64,000 nucleotides of DNA from Adlercreutzia murintestinalis. Lineage in GTDB: Bacteria; Actinomycetota; Coriobacteriia; Coriobacteriales; Eggerthellaceae. The notes beneath the pieces were generated by a model. That model was not told where the DNA came from, searched no databases, and worked only from the letters and a program-made list of their open reading frames with translations. The translations under genes were made by a program, and so were the position numbers. Where the stretch lies: contig NZ_CALPCC010000005.1 in assembly GCF_943192905.1 (NCBI RefSeq), forward strand, positions 50,694-114,693. Direction: 5' to 3'. Positions 46,038-54,169 of this stretch are shown here, one piece after another; positions within the stretch are counted from its first letter, which is position 1; each line of letters opens with the position of its first letter.

Positions 46038-46724
46038 ATGAGACACAAGTACAAAGGGCGCAAGCTGGGCACTGACTGGAGCCACACTCAGGCCATGAAG
46101 CGCAGCCTGGTGCAGGCGCTCTTCTTAAACGATCGCATCAAGACCATCGAGAGCCGCGCGAAAGAGATCCGCGGTGACGTGGACAAGGTCATCACGTGGG
46201 CGAAGAAGGGCGACCTGCATAGCCGCCGTCTTGCCATCGCGAAGCTCAATGATAAAGATCTTGTGCGTGAGATCTTCGAAAAGGTGAACCAGGGCATGTT
46301 CGAGGGCCGCGACGGTGGCTACACGCGCATCATGAAGCTAGGTCCGCGCAAGGGCGACAACGCTCCCATGGTCATCATGGAGCTGGTGAACGAGACGGTT
46401 GCGCCGAAGGCGAAGAAGGATGATGCCAAGAAGGCCGCACCGAAGAAGAAGGCCGCTCCTAAGAAGGCAGCGAAGAAGGACGATGAGACAAGCGAGTCCG
46501 TGCTCGAAGAGCTGCATGAGTCCGTTGAGGCTGCTGAGGAGAATTTCGCCGAAGAGGTGCAAGAAGAAGGCAAGGAGCAACTGACCGAAGAGCGCTCAGA
46601 AGCTGCTGCCGAGGATGCCAAGGAAGCCGAGAAGGTCAAAGAGGAGGAGTTCAAAGCCGAGGAAGCTCGCGCCGAGAACGCCGAGGCTGCCGACCTGAAG
46701 GCTGAGGATGGCGAGAAGGCCTAA
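46038..46724 (+). CDS. rplQ: 50S ribosomal protein L17 with long charged C-terminal extension
   Basis: Residues 1 to about 120 are normal L17: MRHKYKGRKLGTDWSHTQAM, RSLVQALFLNDRIKTIESRAKEI split by a normal boundary, GGYTRIMKLGPRKGDNA and MVIMELV. A tail of about 105 residues follows, Ala/Lys-rich (AKKDDAKKAAPKKKAAPKKA) then Glu-rich. The family is usually 115-140 residues long, so this tail nearly doubles it; similar but shorter tails occur in other actinobacteria. The lone ecfT gene starts six bases later. Confidence 0.95.
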   Translation: MRHKYKGRKLGTDWSHTQAMKRSLVQALFLNDRIKTIESRAKEIRGDVDKVITWAKKGDLHSRRLAIAKLNDKDLVREIFEKVNQGMFEGRDGGYTRIMKLGPRKGDNAPMVIMELVNETVAPKAKKDDAKKAAPKKKAAPKKAAKKDDETSESVLEELHESVEAAEENFAEEVQEEGKEQLTEERSEAAAEDAKEAEKVKEEEFKAEEARAENAEAADLKAEDGEKA

Positions 46725-46730
46725 GGCTTC

Positions 46731-47504
46731 GTGGCTGCGCTCAGCGTATCCACATACATACCGCGTGAGTCGAGCGTGCATCATCTTGATGCGCGCTCGA
46801 AAATCATTTTGTTGCTGGTCTATTCGATCAGCATTTTCTTTATCGACTCCTGGGAAGGTATGTTCGCAGCAGCAGCGCTGTTCGTAGGTGCGCTCCTGTT
46901 GAGCCGTCTTCCTTGGGGACCCGTCTTCAAAGTAGCGCTACCGGTATACGTCATTGCCGTATTCACGGTGCTCGCGAATGCGTTCTTGTTCAAATACGGC
47001 AGCTTCGCATTTCGTCTTGAGGGTCTTGATCGCGGATTCTTCTTCGCGGTGCGCATCCTGCTCCTTGTATGGGCCAGCTTGATCTTGTGTTATACCTCTA
47101 CCAGTACACAGCTGACCGATGCGCTCGCGAGCTTCATGGCGCCTTTGCGGCGCTGGAAGGTGCCTGTCGATGATGTGGCCATGGTGTTCAGCATCGCGCT
47201 GCGCTTTATCCCCGTGACCGCTGACGAGTACTTGCGCATCCGCGATGCGCAATGGTCGCGCGGGGCACCGCTCTCCGATGGTCCGATCCTGGCGCGTCTC
47301 CGGGCGCACACTTCCATCTTGATCCCGCTTTTCGTGGGGTTGTTCCGCCGTGCCGATACGCTTGCCATGGCTATGGATGCACGTTGTTATGGGCTGCCCG
47401 GCATTATGCGCACACGTTTGGTGGAACATGCCTTTGGAGGCAAAGAGATTGCCATCACCGTTCTTGGTAGCGCGTGTTGCATCGCCTTAGCGGTGCTGTG
47501 GTAG
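46731..47504 (+). CDS. ecfT: energy-coupling factor transporter transmembrane protein EcfT
   Basis: EcfT couples the two ATPases (EcfA1/EcfA2) to vitamin-binding S components. The 257-residue protein has five to six helices, an opening LDARSKI, and two Ala-Arg-Gly-type coupling motifs: AQWSRGAPL and AMDARCYG. The second motif has Cys in place of Gly, a variant often seen. In many Gram-positive bacteria rplQ is followed by ecfA1-ecfA2-ecfT-truA; here ecfT follows rplQ immediately and neither the ATPases nor truA are nearby. It starts on GTG. The ATPases must be elsewhere, or the protein is an orphan. Confidence 0.88.
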   Translation: MAALSVSTYIPRESSVHHLDARSKIILLLVYSISIFFIDSWEGMFAAAALFVGALLLSRLPWGPVFKVALPVYVIAVFTVLANAFLFKYGSFAFRLEGLDRGFFFAVRILLLVWASLILCYTSTSTQLTDALASFMAPLRRWKVPVDDVAMVFSIALRFIPVTADEYLRIRDAQWSRGAPLSDGPILARLRAHTSILIPLFVGLFRRADTLAMAMDARCYGLPGIMRTRLVEHAFGGKEIAITVLGSACCIALAVLW

Positions 47505-47601
47505 CGAAGCCGAAGCGCTCTCTGCGTTGAGTGAAGACGTTTCGGTTGCAAGCAGCGCATGAGACGTGGGCGGGCTCTTTGGGCAGGCATGCACGGCATG
47601 A

Positions 47602-47681
47602 CCGCGGTATCTGTGGGGTGACTTCAGGGAGCGGCATCGATACCCCCGTAAGCGGCGAAAATCCAAGGAGGCGCGGTATCG
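47602..47681 (+). promoter_or_regulatory. possible leader RNA with alternative pairing upstream of the nik operon
   Basis: CGATACC (47638-47644) can pair with GGTATC upstream (47606-47611) or with GGTATCG downstream (47675-47681), so two structures exclude each other. The 8-mer GCGGTATC occurs at both sites. No known riboswitch class fits. It lies just before the NikR-like site, so it may instead be upstream of the transcription start and act only as DNA. Confidence 0.25.
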
Positions 47682-47691
47682 TGTCATGAAT

Positions 47692-47718
47692 GTGTTACGA
47701 TTTATCAATACGTAACAC
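47692..47718. promoter_or_regulatory. NikR-type operator upstream of the nik operon
   Basis: GTGTTAC (47692-47698), 13 bases, GTAACAC (47712-47718): a perfect palindrome that extends to GTGTTACG-N11-CGTAACAC. It matches the GTGTTAC-N13/14-GTAACAC form described for NikR, the nickel-sensing ribbon-helix-helix repressor, in bacteria such as Desulfovibrio. It ends 19 bases before the likely nikA start, where repressor could block the transcription start. No NikR gene is in the window. Confidence 0.75.
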
Positions 47719-47737
47719 TACCGGAAGGATGATGGGG

Positions 47738-49396
47738 ATGGCATCTCTTACCCGAAGGAGTTTCTTGGGAGCAGCGGCCGCAGGTGCCGTGGGATTGTCT
47801 TTGCACGGATGTGCGTCTGACGGCGCAAGCGAGGCGCAGGATGAACTGTCGGGAGGTCCTGTTTCAGGAGATCGCGACCAGGTTATCGTCTCGATGACGC
47901 CTTCGTCTGAGCCGGAGGCGGGTTTCGATCCGCTGTTCAGCTGGGGATGCGGAGAGCATGTGCACGAACCGCTAATCCAGTCAACGCTGGTAACGACTGA
48001 TGTTGATCTTGCATTCGTTAACGATCTCGCAGTGTCGTACGAGTGCGCGCCGGATGGTCTGACGTGGACCTTCGATATTCGCGATGACGTGCGCTTCACG
48101 GATGGAGAGCCGCTCACGGCACATGATGTCGCCTTCACCATCAACGGCATCAATGCGAACGCGGCTGCCCAAGCCGACCTCTCCATGATCAATCGGGCCG
48201 AAGCGCTCAGCGACACGCGAGTGGTGTTTCACCTGAATAAGCCTTACAACGCCATGCTGTACACGCTTGCTGTGGTGGGCATTGTTCCCGAGCATGCCTA
48301 CGATGCGGCAACGTACGGGGCGCATCCCATTGGGAGCGGGCGGTACATGCTTGAGCAGTGGGATCGGGGCCAGCAGGTGATTTTGCGGGCCAATCCCGAT
48401 TATTACGGTGAAGCGCCGTTGATGGATCGGGTCGTGGTGGTGTTCATGGAAGAGGACGCCTCGCTCGCGGCGGCGAGTGCGGCGCAGGTGGATGTGGCCT
48501 ACACGGCTGCCACGTTGGTGGATGCTGCGCAGCCAGCAGGTTATGACGTCCTCAACTGCGAATCGGTGGATTCGCGGGGCATTTCGCTGCCTTCCATCGC
48601 GTCAGGTGAGGCGCGCGTCGTTGAGGGCGATATGGCGTTTTCGGTGGGCAACGATGTGACCTACGACATTGCGCTGCGGCGGATGATGAATGCGGCGGTT
48701 GACCGGCAGAGCATGATCGATAGTGTGCTGAACGGATACGGCACGCCTGCCTATAGCGTCTCTGACGGCATGCCTTGGTACAACCCTGATATGGAGAAGA
48801 TGCTCACGCGGCAGGACGCCTTGCGCCAGCTTGAGGATGCGGGATGGCAACGCGGTGCAGACGGCGTATACGAGAAGGACGGCATACGCGCGGCGTTCGA
48901 TCTGTATTACAGCGCGGGCGACTCGGTGCGGCAGGCGCTGGCCAATGAGTTCGCTAATCAGATGCGAGACGTGGGCATTCAGGTAACGCCGAAGGGATCG
49001 GGTTGGACGTATGACGCAGATGGCATCTATATGCATCAATACAGCGATCCGGTCTTGTGGGGATGGGGCGCGAACAGTCCCGTGCAGATGTACGCGCTTC
49101 ACTATGGGCCCTCGGAGAGCAACTATGCATGTTACGAGAACGCTGAGGTGGATGCGCATATGGATGCGGCGCTCGCGGCCGACACGGTGGAGGCGTCGTA
49201 TCCGTTTTGGCAGGCGGCCCAGTGGGACGGAACGCAAGGCTTCGCACCTGAGGGAGGTGCGAGCTGGGTATGGCTGTGCAATGTTGATCACTTGTACTTC
49301 AAGCGAACCGCTTTGTCGGTGGCTGCTCAGAAACCCCATCCACATGGGCATGGGTGGTCGCTGGTGAACAACGTGGATCAGTGGTGCTGGGAATGA
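47738..49396 (+). CDS. nikA: nickel/peptide-type ABC transporter solute-binding lipoprotein (NikA-like)
   Basis: The 552-residue secreted protein of the SBP_bac_5 family captures its ligand outside the membrane. It has a twin-arginine-like signal (TRRSFLGAAAAGAVG) ending in the lipobox LHGC, so a lipid-anchored Tat substrate is likely. Core segments DGLTWTFDIRDDVRFTDGEPLTAHDVAF and HPIGSGRYMLEQW fit the family when read across their gaps. The C-terminus carries HPHGHGWSLVNNVDQW, a His-rich segment seen in nickel-binding members. ATG 47738 is preferred (nine bases after GGAAGG); ATG 47729 and 47732 are too close. Nickel as ligand is supported by the operator and neighbours. Confidence 0.82.
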   Translation: MASLTRRSFLGAAAAGAVGLSLHGCASDGASEAQDELSGGPVSGDRDQVIVSMTPSSEPEAGFDPLFSWGCGEHVHEPLIQSTLVTTDVDLAFVNDLAVSYECAPDGLTWTFDIRDDVRFTDGEPLTAHDVAFTINGINANAAAQADLSMINRAEALSDTRVVFHLNKPYNAMLYTLAVVGIVPEHAYDAATYGAHPIGSGRYMLEQWDRGQQVILRANPDYYGEAPLMDRVVVVFMEEDASLAAASAAQVDVAYTAATLVDAAQPAGYDVLNCESVDSRGISLPSIASGEARVVEGDMAFSVGNDVTYDIALRRMMNAAVDRQSMIDSVLNGYGTPAYSVSDGMPWYNPDMEKMLTRQDALRQLEDAGWQRGADGVYEKDGIRAAFDLYYSAGDSVRQALANEFANQMRDVGIQVTPKGSGWTYDADGIYMHQYSDPVLWGWGANSPVQMYALHYGPSESNYACYENAEVDAHMDAALAADTVEASYPFWQAAQWDGTQGFAPEGGASWVWLCNVDHLYFKRTALSVAAQKPHPHGHGWSLVNNVDQWCWE

Positions 49397-49424
49397 TGAA
49401 AGAAATGCGCCAAACCGCCCTACG

Positions 49425-49510
49425 CGAAAGGAATGCGAGGTCGCTCGATCAGTCCTCGGCGCTGCGCGCCTGCGGAACTTGCTTGGCGAGCGCCCCTCGC
49501 ATTCCTTTCG
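49425..49510. repeat. intercistronic inverted repeat between nikA and nikB
   Basis: CGAAAGGAATGCGAGG (49425-49440) and CCTCGCATTCCTTTCG (49495-49510) are perfect 16-base reverse complements separated by 54 bases, which themselves contain GGCGCTGCGCGCC-type small hairpins. The transcript would form a very stable stem that could protect the nikA mRNA 3' end and lower downstream expression. No target duplications or a transposase were seen. Confidence 0.8.
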
Positions 49511-49562
49511 TATGGACACTCGACCAACATCCGTCTTCTCCGAAGAGATCCGGGGGAAATTG

Positions 49563-50543
49563 ATGGGGAGGTTCCTGGCGCATGTAGCGATCAAGTTCGC
49601 GCTCCTGATGCTGGCATCAAGCCTGGTCGTGTTTGCGCTCGTCAGCGCATCTCCGATTGACCCGGTGTCAGCGAATGTGGGGCAAGCGGCTCTTGCGACC
49701 ATGTCCGTCGAGCAGCGCGCCGAACTGAGCGAGTATTGGGGAAGCGACACGCCCTTTTGGGAGCGCTACGCGTCGTGGATCGGTGCGCTCGCGCACGGAG
49801 ATATGGGCATGTCACTGCGCTTCAATGCGCCAGTGGAGCAGGTGATCGCGCAACGCGCGCTCAACTCGCTTGCATTGATGTCTCTTGCGTGGGTGGCAAG
49901 CGGGGTGCTCGGTTTTACCCTTGGCGTGGTGGCGGGCGCGCATCGCGATTCGATGATCGATCGGTTCACGAAGGCATACTGCTTCGTACTGGCAGCGAGT
50001 CCCACGTTTTGGGTGGCGCTGCTCATGCTGATCGTGTTCAGCGTGGTGTTGGGATGGTTCCCGGTGGGCTTTTCAGCGCCCATTGGCAAGGCGGCATCGG
50101 AGGTGACCTTTCTTGATGCGCTGCATCATCTGGCGTTGCCAGCGATCACGCTCTCGCTGGTGGGCGTGGCCAATGTCGCATTGCACACGCGCGAGAAGAC
50201 CATCGATGTGATGGCGCAACCGTTCGTTCGCCTTGCTCGTGCCCGCGGGCAATCGAATGCGCGCGTCATCGTGCGCCATGGTCTGCGCAACCTCGCGCTG
50301 CCGGCCATAACGCTGCAATTCACCCAGATCGCTGAAATCTTCGGAGGAAGCGTGCTGGTGGAACAGGTGTTTAGCTATCCCGGTCTTGGGCAGGCGGCGG
50401 TCGTGGCGGGCATAGGCGGAGACGCAGCGCTCCTTGCGGGCATCGCACTGGTGTCCGCAGCGCTTGTTTTCGGAGGCAATCTGATCGCGAACATTCTCTA
50501 TGGCGTGATCGACCCGCGCTTGAGGGAGGTGCACCATGGCTGA
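49563..50543 (+). CDS. nikB: nickel/peptide-type ABC transporter permease (NikB-like)
   Basis: The 326-residue BPD_transp_1 permease has about six helices and the ATPase-coupling loop (EAA-like: REKTIDVMAQPFVRLARARGQSNARVIVRHGLRN). Another family stretch is GLGQAAVVAGIGGDAALLAG. It starts on ATG 49563 with a GGGGGA ribosome site; the longer start at 49512 lies at the foot of the inverted repeat. Its stop overlaps the next permease start by eight bases. Together with NikC it forms the membrane channel for the ligand captured by the upstream lipoprotein. Confidence 0.85.
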   Translation: MGRFLAHVAIKFALLMLASSLVVFALVSASPIDPVSANVGQAALATMSVEQRAELSEYWGSDTPFWERYASWIGALAHGDMGMSLRFNAPVEQVIAQRALNSLALMSLAWVASGVLGFTLGVVAGAHRDSMIDRFTKAYCFVLAASPTFWVALLMLIVFSVVLGWFPVGFSAPIGKAASEVTFLDALHHLALPAITLSLVGVANVALHTREKTIDVMAQPFVRLARARGQSNARVIVRHGLRNLALPAITLQFTQIAEIFGGSVLVEQVFSYPGLGQAAVVAGIGGDAALLAGIALVSAALVFGGNLIANILYGVIDPRLREVHHG

Positions 50544-51399
50544 GGCCGTCTCCGTGCTCCTTCATGCCCCACGCACGCGTCGTCTTCCCAATCGGAGGGC
50601 AACGCTATGTGCGGTCATCGCAGCCGTGGTTCTGTTGGGAAGCATCGTTGTCGTAGGACAGGCGCTCGCGCCTGCGGCCACGCAGACCGATTTCGCGCAC
50701 AAGGATATCGCCCCATGTCTCGGGCATCCGTTTGGCACCGATCAGATGGGGCGAGATATGCTGGTGCGGACCATTGCGGGACTCTCGCTGAGCATACTGG
50801 TGGGTCTGGGTGCTGCTTGCGCGTCTTCGGTCATCGCTCTTGCGCTGGGATCGGCTGCGGCGCTCTGCGGGAAGCGCGTCGATGCGGCAGTGCTGTGGCT
50901 GATCGACCTCATGCAGGGCATACCCCATATCGTGCTGCTCGTTTTGATCTCGTTTGCGCTCGGCAAGGGATTTTGGGGAGTGAGCGTGGGCGTGGCGTTG
51001 ACCCATTGGCCGGCCCTGACGCGCGTGATCCGAGCTGAGGTCTTGCAATGCCGAACATCGGGATACGTATCGGTTGCGCGTTCGCTGGGAACAAGCCGGG
51101 CCCGTATTGCCCTCAGGCACATGCTGCCCGCAGTGCTTCCGCAGTTCATCGTGGGTCTCATCCTGATGTTTCCCCATGCTATCCTGCATGAGGCGGCCAT
51201 AACGTTTCTCGGTTTCGGGCTTTCTCCCGAGCAGCCCGCCATAGGCATCATTCTCTCTGAGAGCATGTCGTACCTCTCTGCGGGCATGTGGTGGTTAGCT
51301 GTGTTCCCGGGCCTGGCGTTGATCGGAGTTGTTATGGTGTTCGATGTGGTCGGGAGCGGTATTCGTCGGTTGGTGGATCCGAACAGCAGCCAGGAGTGA
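50536..51399 (+). CDS. nikC: nickel/peptide-type ABC transporter permease (NikC-like)
   Basis: The 287-residue second permease has an N-terminal cytosolic segment, about five to six helices and the coupling loop RAEVLQCRTSGYVSVARSLG, followed by HMLPAVLPQFIVG. Motifs HPFGTDQMGRDMLVR and SFALGKGFWG are typical of the DppC/NikC group. It overlaps nikB by eight bases and ends at the start region of the ATPase gene. Hence all five genes are one transcriptional unit. Confidence 0.87.
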   Translation: MAEAVSVLLHAPRTRRLPNRRATLCAVIAAVVLLGSIVVVGQALAPAATQTDFAHKDIAPCLGHPFGTDQMGRDMLVRTIAGLSLSILVGLGAACASSVIALALGSAAALCGKRVDAAVLWLIDLMQGIPHIVLLVLISFALGKGFWGVSVGVALTHWPALTRVIRAEVLQCRTSGYVSVARSLGTSRARIALRHMLPAVLPQFIVGLILMFPHAILHEAAITFLGFGLSPEQPAIGIILSESMSYLSAGMWWLAVFPGLALIGVVMVFDVVGSGIRRLVDPNSSQE

Positions 51400-51401
51400 T
51401 G

Positions 51402-52334
51402 ATGGGCGATCAGATGGGCACAGACGCGCATGCCCAGGCACGCGCACATGCTTCAGGCGAGTCGCATCACCACCACACGCATGCGCGGGGATCGGTTCAC
51501 CGACAAGGATGTCATCTGCTTCAGGTAGAGCATCTGAGCGTGTCTTTTCGCATGTATGAGACGCGCGGAGAGGGTCTGCGCGATTTCTTGACAGCGCCGC
51601 AGAGCACGGTCTTTGCCGTACGAGATCTGAGCGTTGCCGTTCATGAAGGCGAGATCGTTGCCGTAGTGGGTGCATCGGGCGCAGGTAAAACGCTTTTGGC
51701 GGATGCTCTTTTAGGGTTGTCTGAGCCGAACGCGCGCGTTGAAGGTCATATCTGGTTCAAGGGGCAGCGCTGTACTGCGCGCGACCTCGTCGCATTGCGC
51801 GGGCATGGTATATCGCTCGTGCCTCAAAGCGTTGCGAGCCTTGATCCGCTGATGCGCGTTGGCGAGCAAGTGCGCGGTGTTGCGGCCAGTAGGGCTGATG
51901 CGCGTGCACGAGCGCAGCGCCAGCGTCAGCTGTTCGCGCGTTATGGCTTGGATGAGGCGACTGCGCGCAGATATCCGCATGAGCTTTCAGGGGGTATGGC
52001 GCGTCGGGTCCTTCTGTGCTGTGCGCTCATGGACGATCCGTCGTTGATCGTGGCGGATGAGCCGACGCCGGGATTGGATACGGATCTCGCGATGCGCGCG
52101 CTTGCCGACTTTCGCCAGTTCGCAGATCAGGGGGGCGGCGTGCTCTTGATCACGCATGATATCGAACTGGCGCTGAACGTAGCGGATCGCGTGGCTGTTT
52201 TCGATGGTGGCACCGTGGTGGAAGAGACTTCGGTGGAAAGCTTTCGCTGCGAAGAGCGCTTGCGTTCAGAGACGGCGCGGCGGCTCTGGCGCGCTCTGCC
52301 ACAGAACGGATTCAAGGTGGGAACCGATGCTTGA
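51402..52334 (+). CDS. nikD: ABC transporter ATPase with His-rich N-terminal leader (NikD-like)
   Basis: The 310-residue ATPase powers import with NikE. Walker A is GASGAGKT, signature LSGGMARRVLLCCALM, Walker B SLIVADEPTPGLD, and the switch histidine is in ITHDIELAL. Before the ATPase fold lie about 38 residues with nine or ten histidines, including ESHHHHTHARG, and one Cys. Canonical NikD/DppD proteins start directly at the fold, so this looks like a metal-holding leader. ATG 51402 is favoured (five bases after CAGGAG); ATG 51399 overlaps the nikC stop. It overlaps nikE by eight bases. Confidence 0.85.
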   Translation: MGDQMGTDAHAQARAHASGESHHHHTHARGSVHRQGCHLLQVEHLSVSFRMYETRGEGLRDFLTAPQSTVFAVRDLSVAVHEGEIVAVVGASGAGKTLLADALLGLSEPNARVEGHIWFKGQRCTARDLVALRGHGISLVPQSVASLDPLMRVGEQVRGVAASRADARARAQRQRQLFARYGLDEATARRYPHELSGGMARRVLLCCALMDDPSLIVADEPTPGLDTDLAMRALADFRQFADQGGGVLLITHDIELALNVADRVAVFDGGTVVEETSVESFRCEERLRSETARRLWRALPQNGFKVGTDA

Positions 52335-52962
52335 GGTACGCGATGTGAGCTTTTCGTATCGAGCGGGCACCCCAGTGCTCGCGGGTGTGTCGCTGTGCGT
52401 GCATCCTGAAGAACGCGTGCGCATCAGCGCTCCTTCGGGGGCGGGCAAGACCACGCTATGCTCGCTGATCGCGGGGTATCGCAAGCCGTGTGCGGGAGAC
52501 GTGCTCGTTGATGGGGCTCCGCTGCCCGATCGCGGTCTGTGCCCGGTGCAGTTGATCGGTCAACATCCAGAACGCATGCTTGACCCACGCATGCGCATGC
52601 GCGAGACGCTGCGGGAGGCGGGCGCATTGGATGTGGACCTGATGGAAGCTCTCGGCATCGAATCGCGCTGGTTGGGCCGTTTTCCACATGAGCTTTCGGG
52701 GGGAGAGATGCAGCGATTCTGCATCGTACGCGCTCTCATGGCTCACCCGCGCTATGTGGTGGCAGACGAGATATCAACGATGCTCGATGCGTTCGCGCAG
52801 GCACAGGTGTGGAAGACGATCTTGGCCTGGTGCGCGCAGCACGATGCGGGTCTCTTGTTCACCACTCATTCGAATGCTCTCGCAGCTCACCTTGCCACCC
52901 GAACGTTTGAGTTGAGGCGCGAAGACGAGATGCGCGCACGGCCTGAGAGCGAAGCGGTATAA
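52327..52962 (+). CDS. nikE: nickel/peptide-type ABC transporter ATPase (NikE-like)
   Basis: The 211-residue second ATPase has Walker A APSGAGKTT, signature LSGGEMQRFCIVRALM, Walker B YVVADEISTMLD and switch His in FTTHSNALA. It is shorter than typical NikE/DppF (~260-330), lacking the C-terminal oligopeptide-specific extension. The ATG lies within the nikD 3' end. Its TAA lies inside a perfect TATAAT that may serve as the -10 of the next gene. Confidence 0.85.
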   Translation: MLEVRDVSFSYRAGTPVLAGVSLCVHPEERVRISAPSGAGKTTLCSLIAGYRKPCAGDVLVDGAPLPDRGLCPVQLIGQHPERMLDPRMRMRETLREAGALDVDLMEALGIESRWLGRFPHELSGGEMQRFCIVRALMAHPRYVVADEISTMLDAFAQAQVWKTILAWCAQHDAGLLFTTHSNALAAHLATRTFELRREDEMRARPESEAV

Positions 52963-52963
52963 T
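52958..52963 (+). promoter_or_regulatory. possible -10 box for the malic enzyme gene
   Basis: TATAAT is perfect and covers the nikE stop codon, 43 bases before the malic enzyme start. No good -35 was found at 16-18 bases, so it would need an activator or may be chance. Confidence 0.35.
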
Positions 52964-53005
52964 CGCTGGGACAGAATAGATGCGAATGGAGCATGGGAAG
53001 AGGTC

Positions 53006-54169
53006 ATGGGGATAGCAGAGGAATCGCTTGCACAGCACGCTCGGTGGCGCGGCAAGATAGACACCGTGCCTAAGATGGATATCGCCACGCGTCACGATCT
53101 GGCGGTGGCTTATACGCCTGGGGTCGCTGAGCCGTGCCGCGCGATCGCGGACGACCCGCAGGCAGTGTATGACTACACCATCAAGGCGAATACGGTCGCC
53201 GTGGTTACGGACGGTAGCGCCGTGCTGGGACTGGGCAACATCGGGGCTGCGGCCGCACTTCCGGTCATGGAGGGTAAATGCGCGCTGTTCAAGGCCTTCG
53301 GCGATGTGAACGCATTTCCTCTTTGCCTTGACACGCAAGATACCGACCAGATCATCGATGCTTGCATCAAGTTAGCTCCGGTGTTTGGCGGCATCAATCT
53401 GGAGGACATCAGCGCCCCGCGCTGCTTCGAGATAGAAGCGCGCCTGAACGATGCGCTGGATATACCGGTGTTTCACGATGACCAGCATGGCACCGCCATC
53501 GTGGTGCTCTCAGCGCTGATCAATGCGCTCAAGCTGGTGGGCAAAGAGGCTGCGCAGGTGCGCGTGGTCATGAGCGGGGCAGGCGCTGCTGGTATTGCCA
53601 TTGCGAAGCTGCTGTTGTCCTATGGGTTCACGGATATCATCATGTGCGGGAGCCGGGGAATCATCTCGAGCAGCCTTGAGGGCATCAACGATGCGCAGCG
53701 CGCTATGTTGGCGGTGACGAATCGCTGCGATATGGCTGGCACGTTGGCCGATGCGCTCGTGGGTGCGGATGTGTTCGTGGGTGTCAGCGCGCCGGGAATC
53801 GTGAGCCGTGCCATGGTGGAGACGATGGCATCCGATCCGATCGTATTCGCCCTCGCCAATCCGGTGCCTGAGATTTACCCCGATGAAGCACTGGCGGCCG
53901 GTGCAGCGGTTGTCGGCACGGGGCGCAGCGACTTCCCCAATCAAGTGAACAACGTGATCGCGTTTCCGGGTATTTTCAAAGGGGCGCTGGAATCTCGCGC
54001 TGAGCGCATCACCGAGCCGATGAAGCTGGCGGCAGCGCGCGCATTGGCCGAGCTGGTGGGCCCTGATGAGCTGGCGCCTGATTTTGTGATGCCCGATCCG
54101 TTCGATCCGCGGGTGGCACCGGCGGTGGCCGCTGCTGTGCGGGCATGCGTGGAAGCGAGCGAGCGCTGA
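53006..54169 (+). CDS. malic enzyme (malate dehydrogenase, oxaloacetate-decarboxylating)
   Basis: The enzyme converts malate to pyruvate and CO2 with NAD(P)+. The 387-residue protein has the malic N-domain (VAYTPGVAEPCRAIADDP, then KANTVAVVTDGSAVLGLGN), the metal/substrate region NLEDISAPRCFEIE, DDQHGTAIVVLSALINALK, and the NAD-binding GAGAAGIAIAKLL. The length matches short bacterial enzymes. The start follows GAAGAGGTC. It overlaps tmk by 25 bases. NAD versus NADP preference is not obvious from sequence. Confidence 0.92.
   Translation: MGIAEESLAQHARWRGKIDTVPKMDIATRHDLAVAYTPGVAEPCRAIADDPQAVYDYTIKANTVAVVTDGSAVLGLGNIGAAAALPVMEGKCALFKAFGDVNAFPLCLDTQDTDQIIDACIKLAPVFGGINLEDISAPRCFEIEARLNDALDIPVFHDDQHGTAIVVLSALINALKLVGKEAAQVRVVMSGAGAAGIAIAKLLLSYGFTDIIMCGSRGIISSSLEGINDAQRAMLAVTNRCDMAGTLADALVGADVFVGVSAPGIVSRAMVETMASDPIVFALANPVPEIYPDEALAAGAAVVGTGRSDFPNQVNNVIAFPGIFKGALESRAERITEPMKLAAARALAELVGPDELAPDFVMPDPFDPRVAPAVAAAVRACVEASER

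Noticed and set aside
47505..47690. A cobalamin riboswitch upstream of the nik operon
   Set aside because: Only a GGCGAAAATCC fragment is reminiscent; the B12 box and other conserved core elements are absent.
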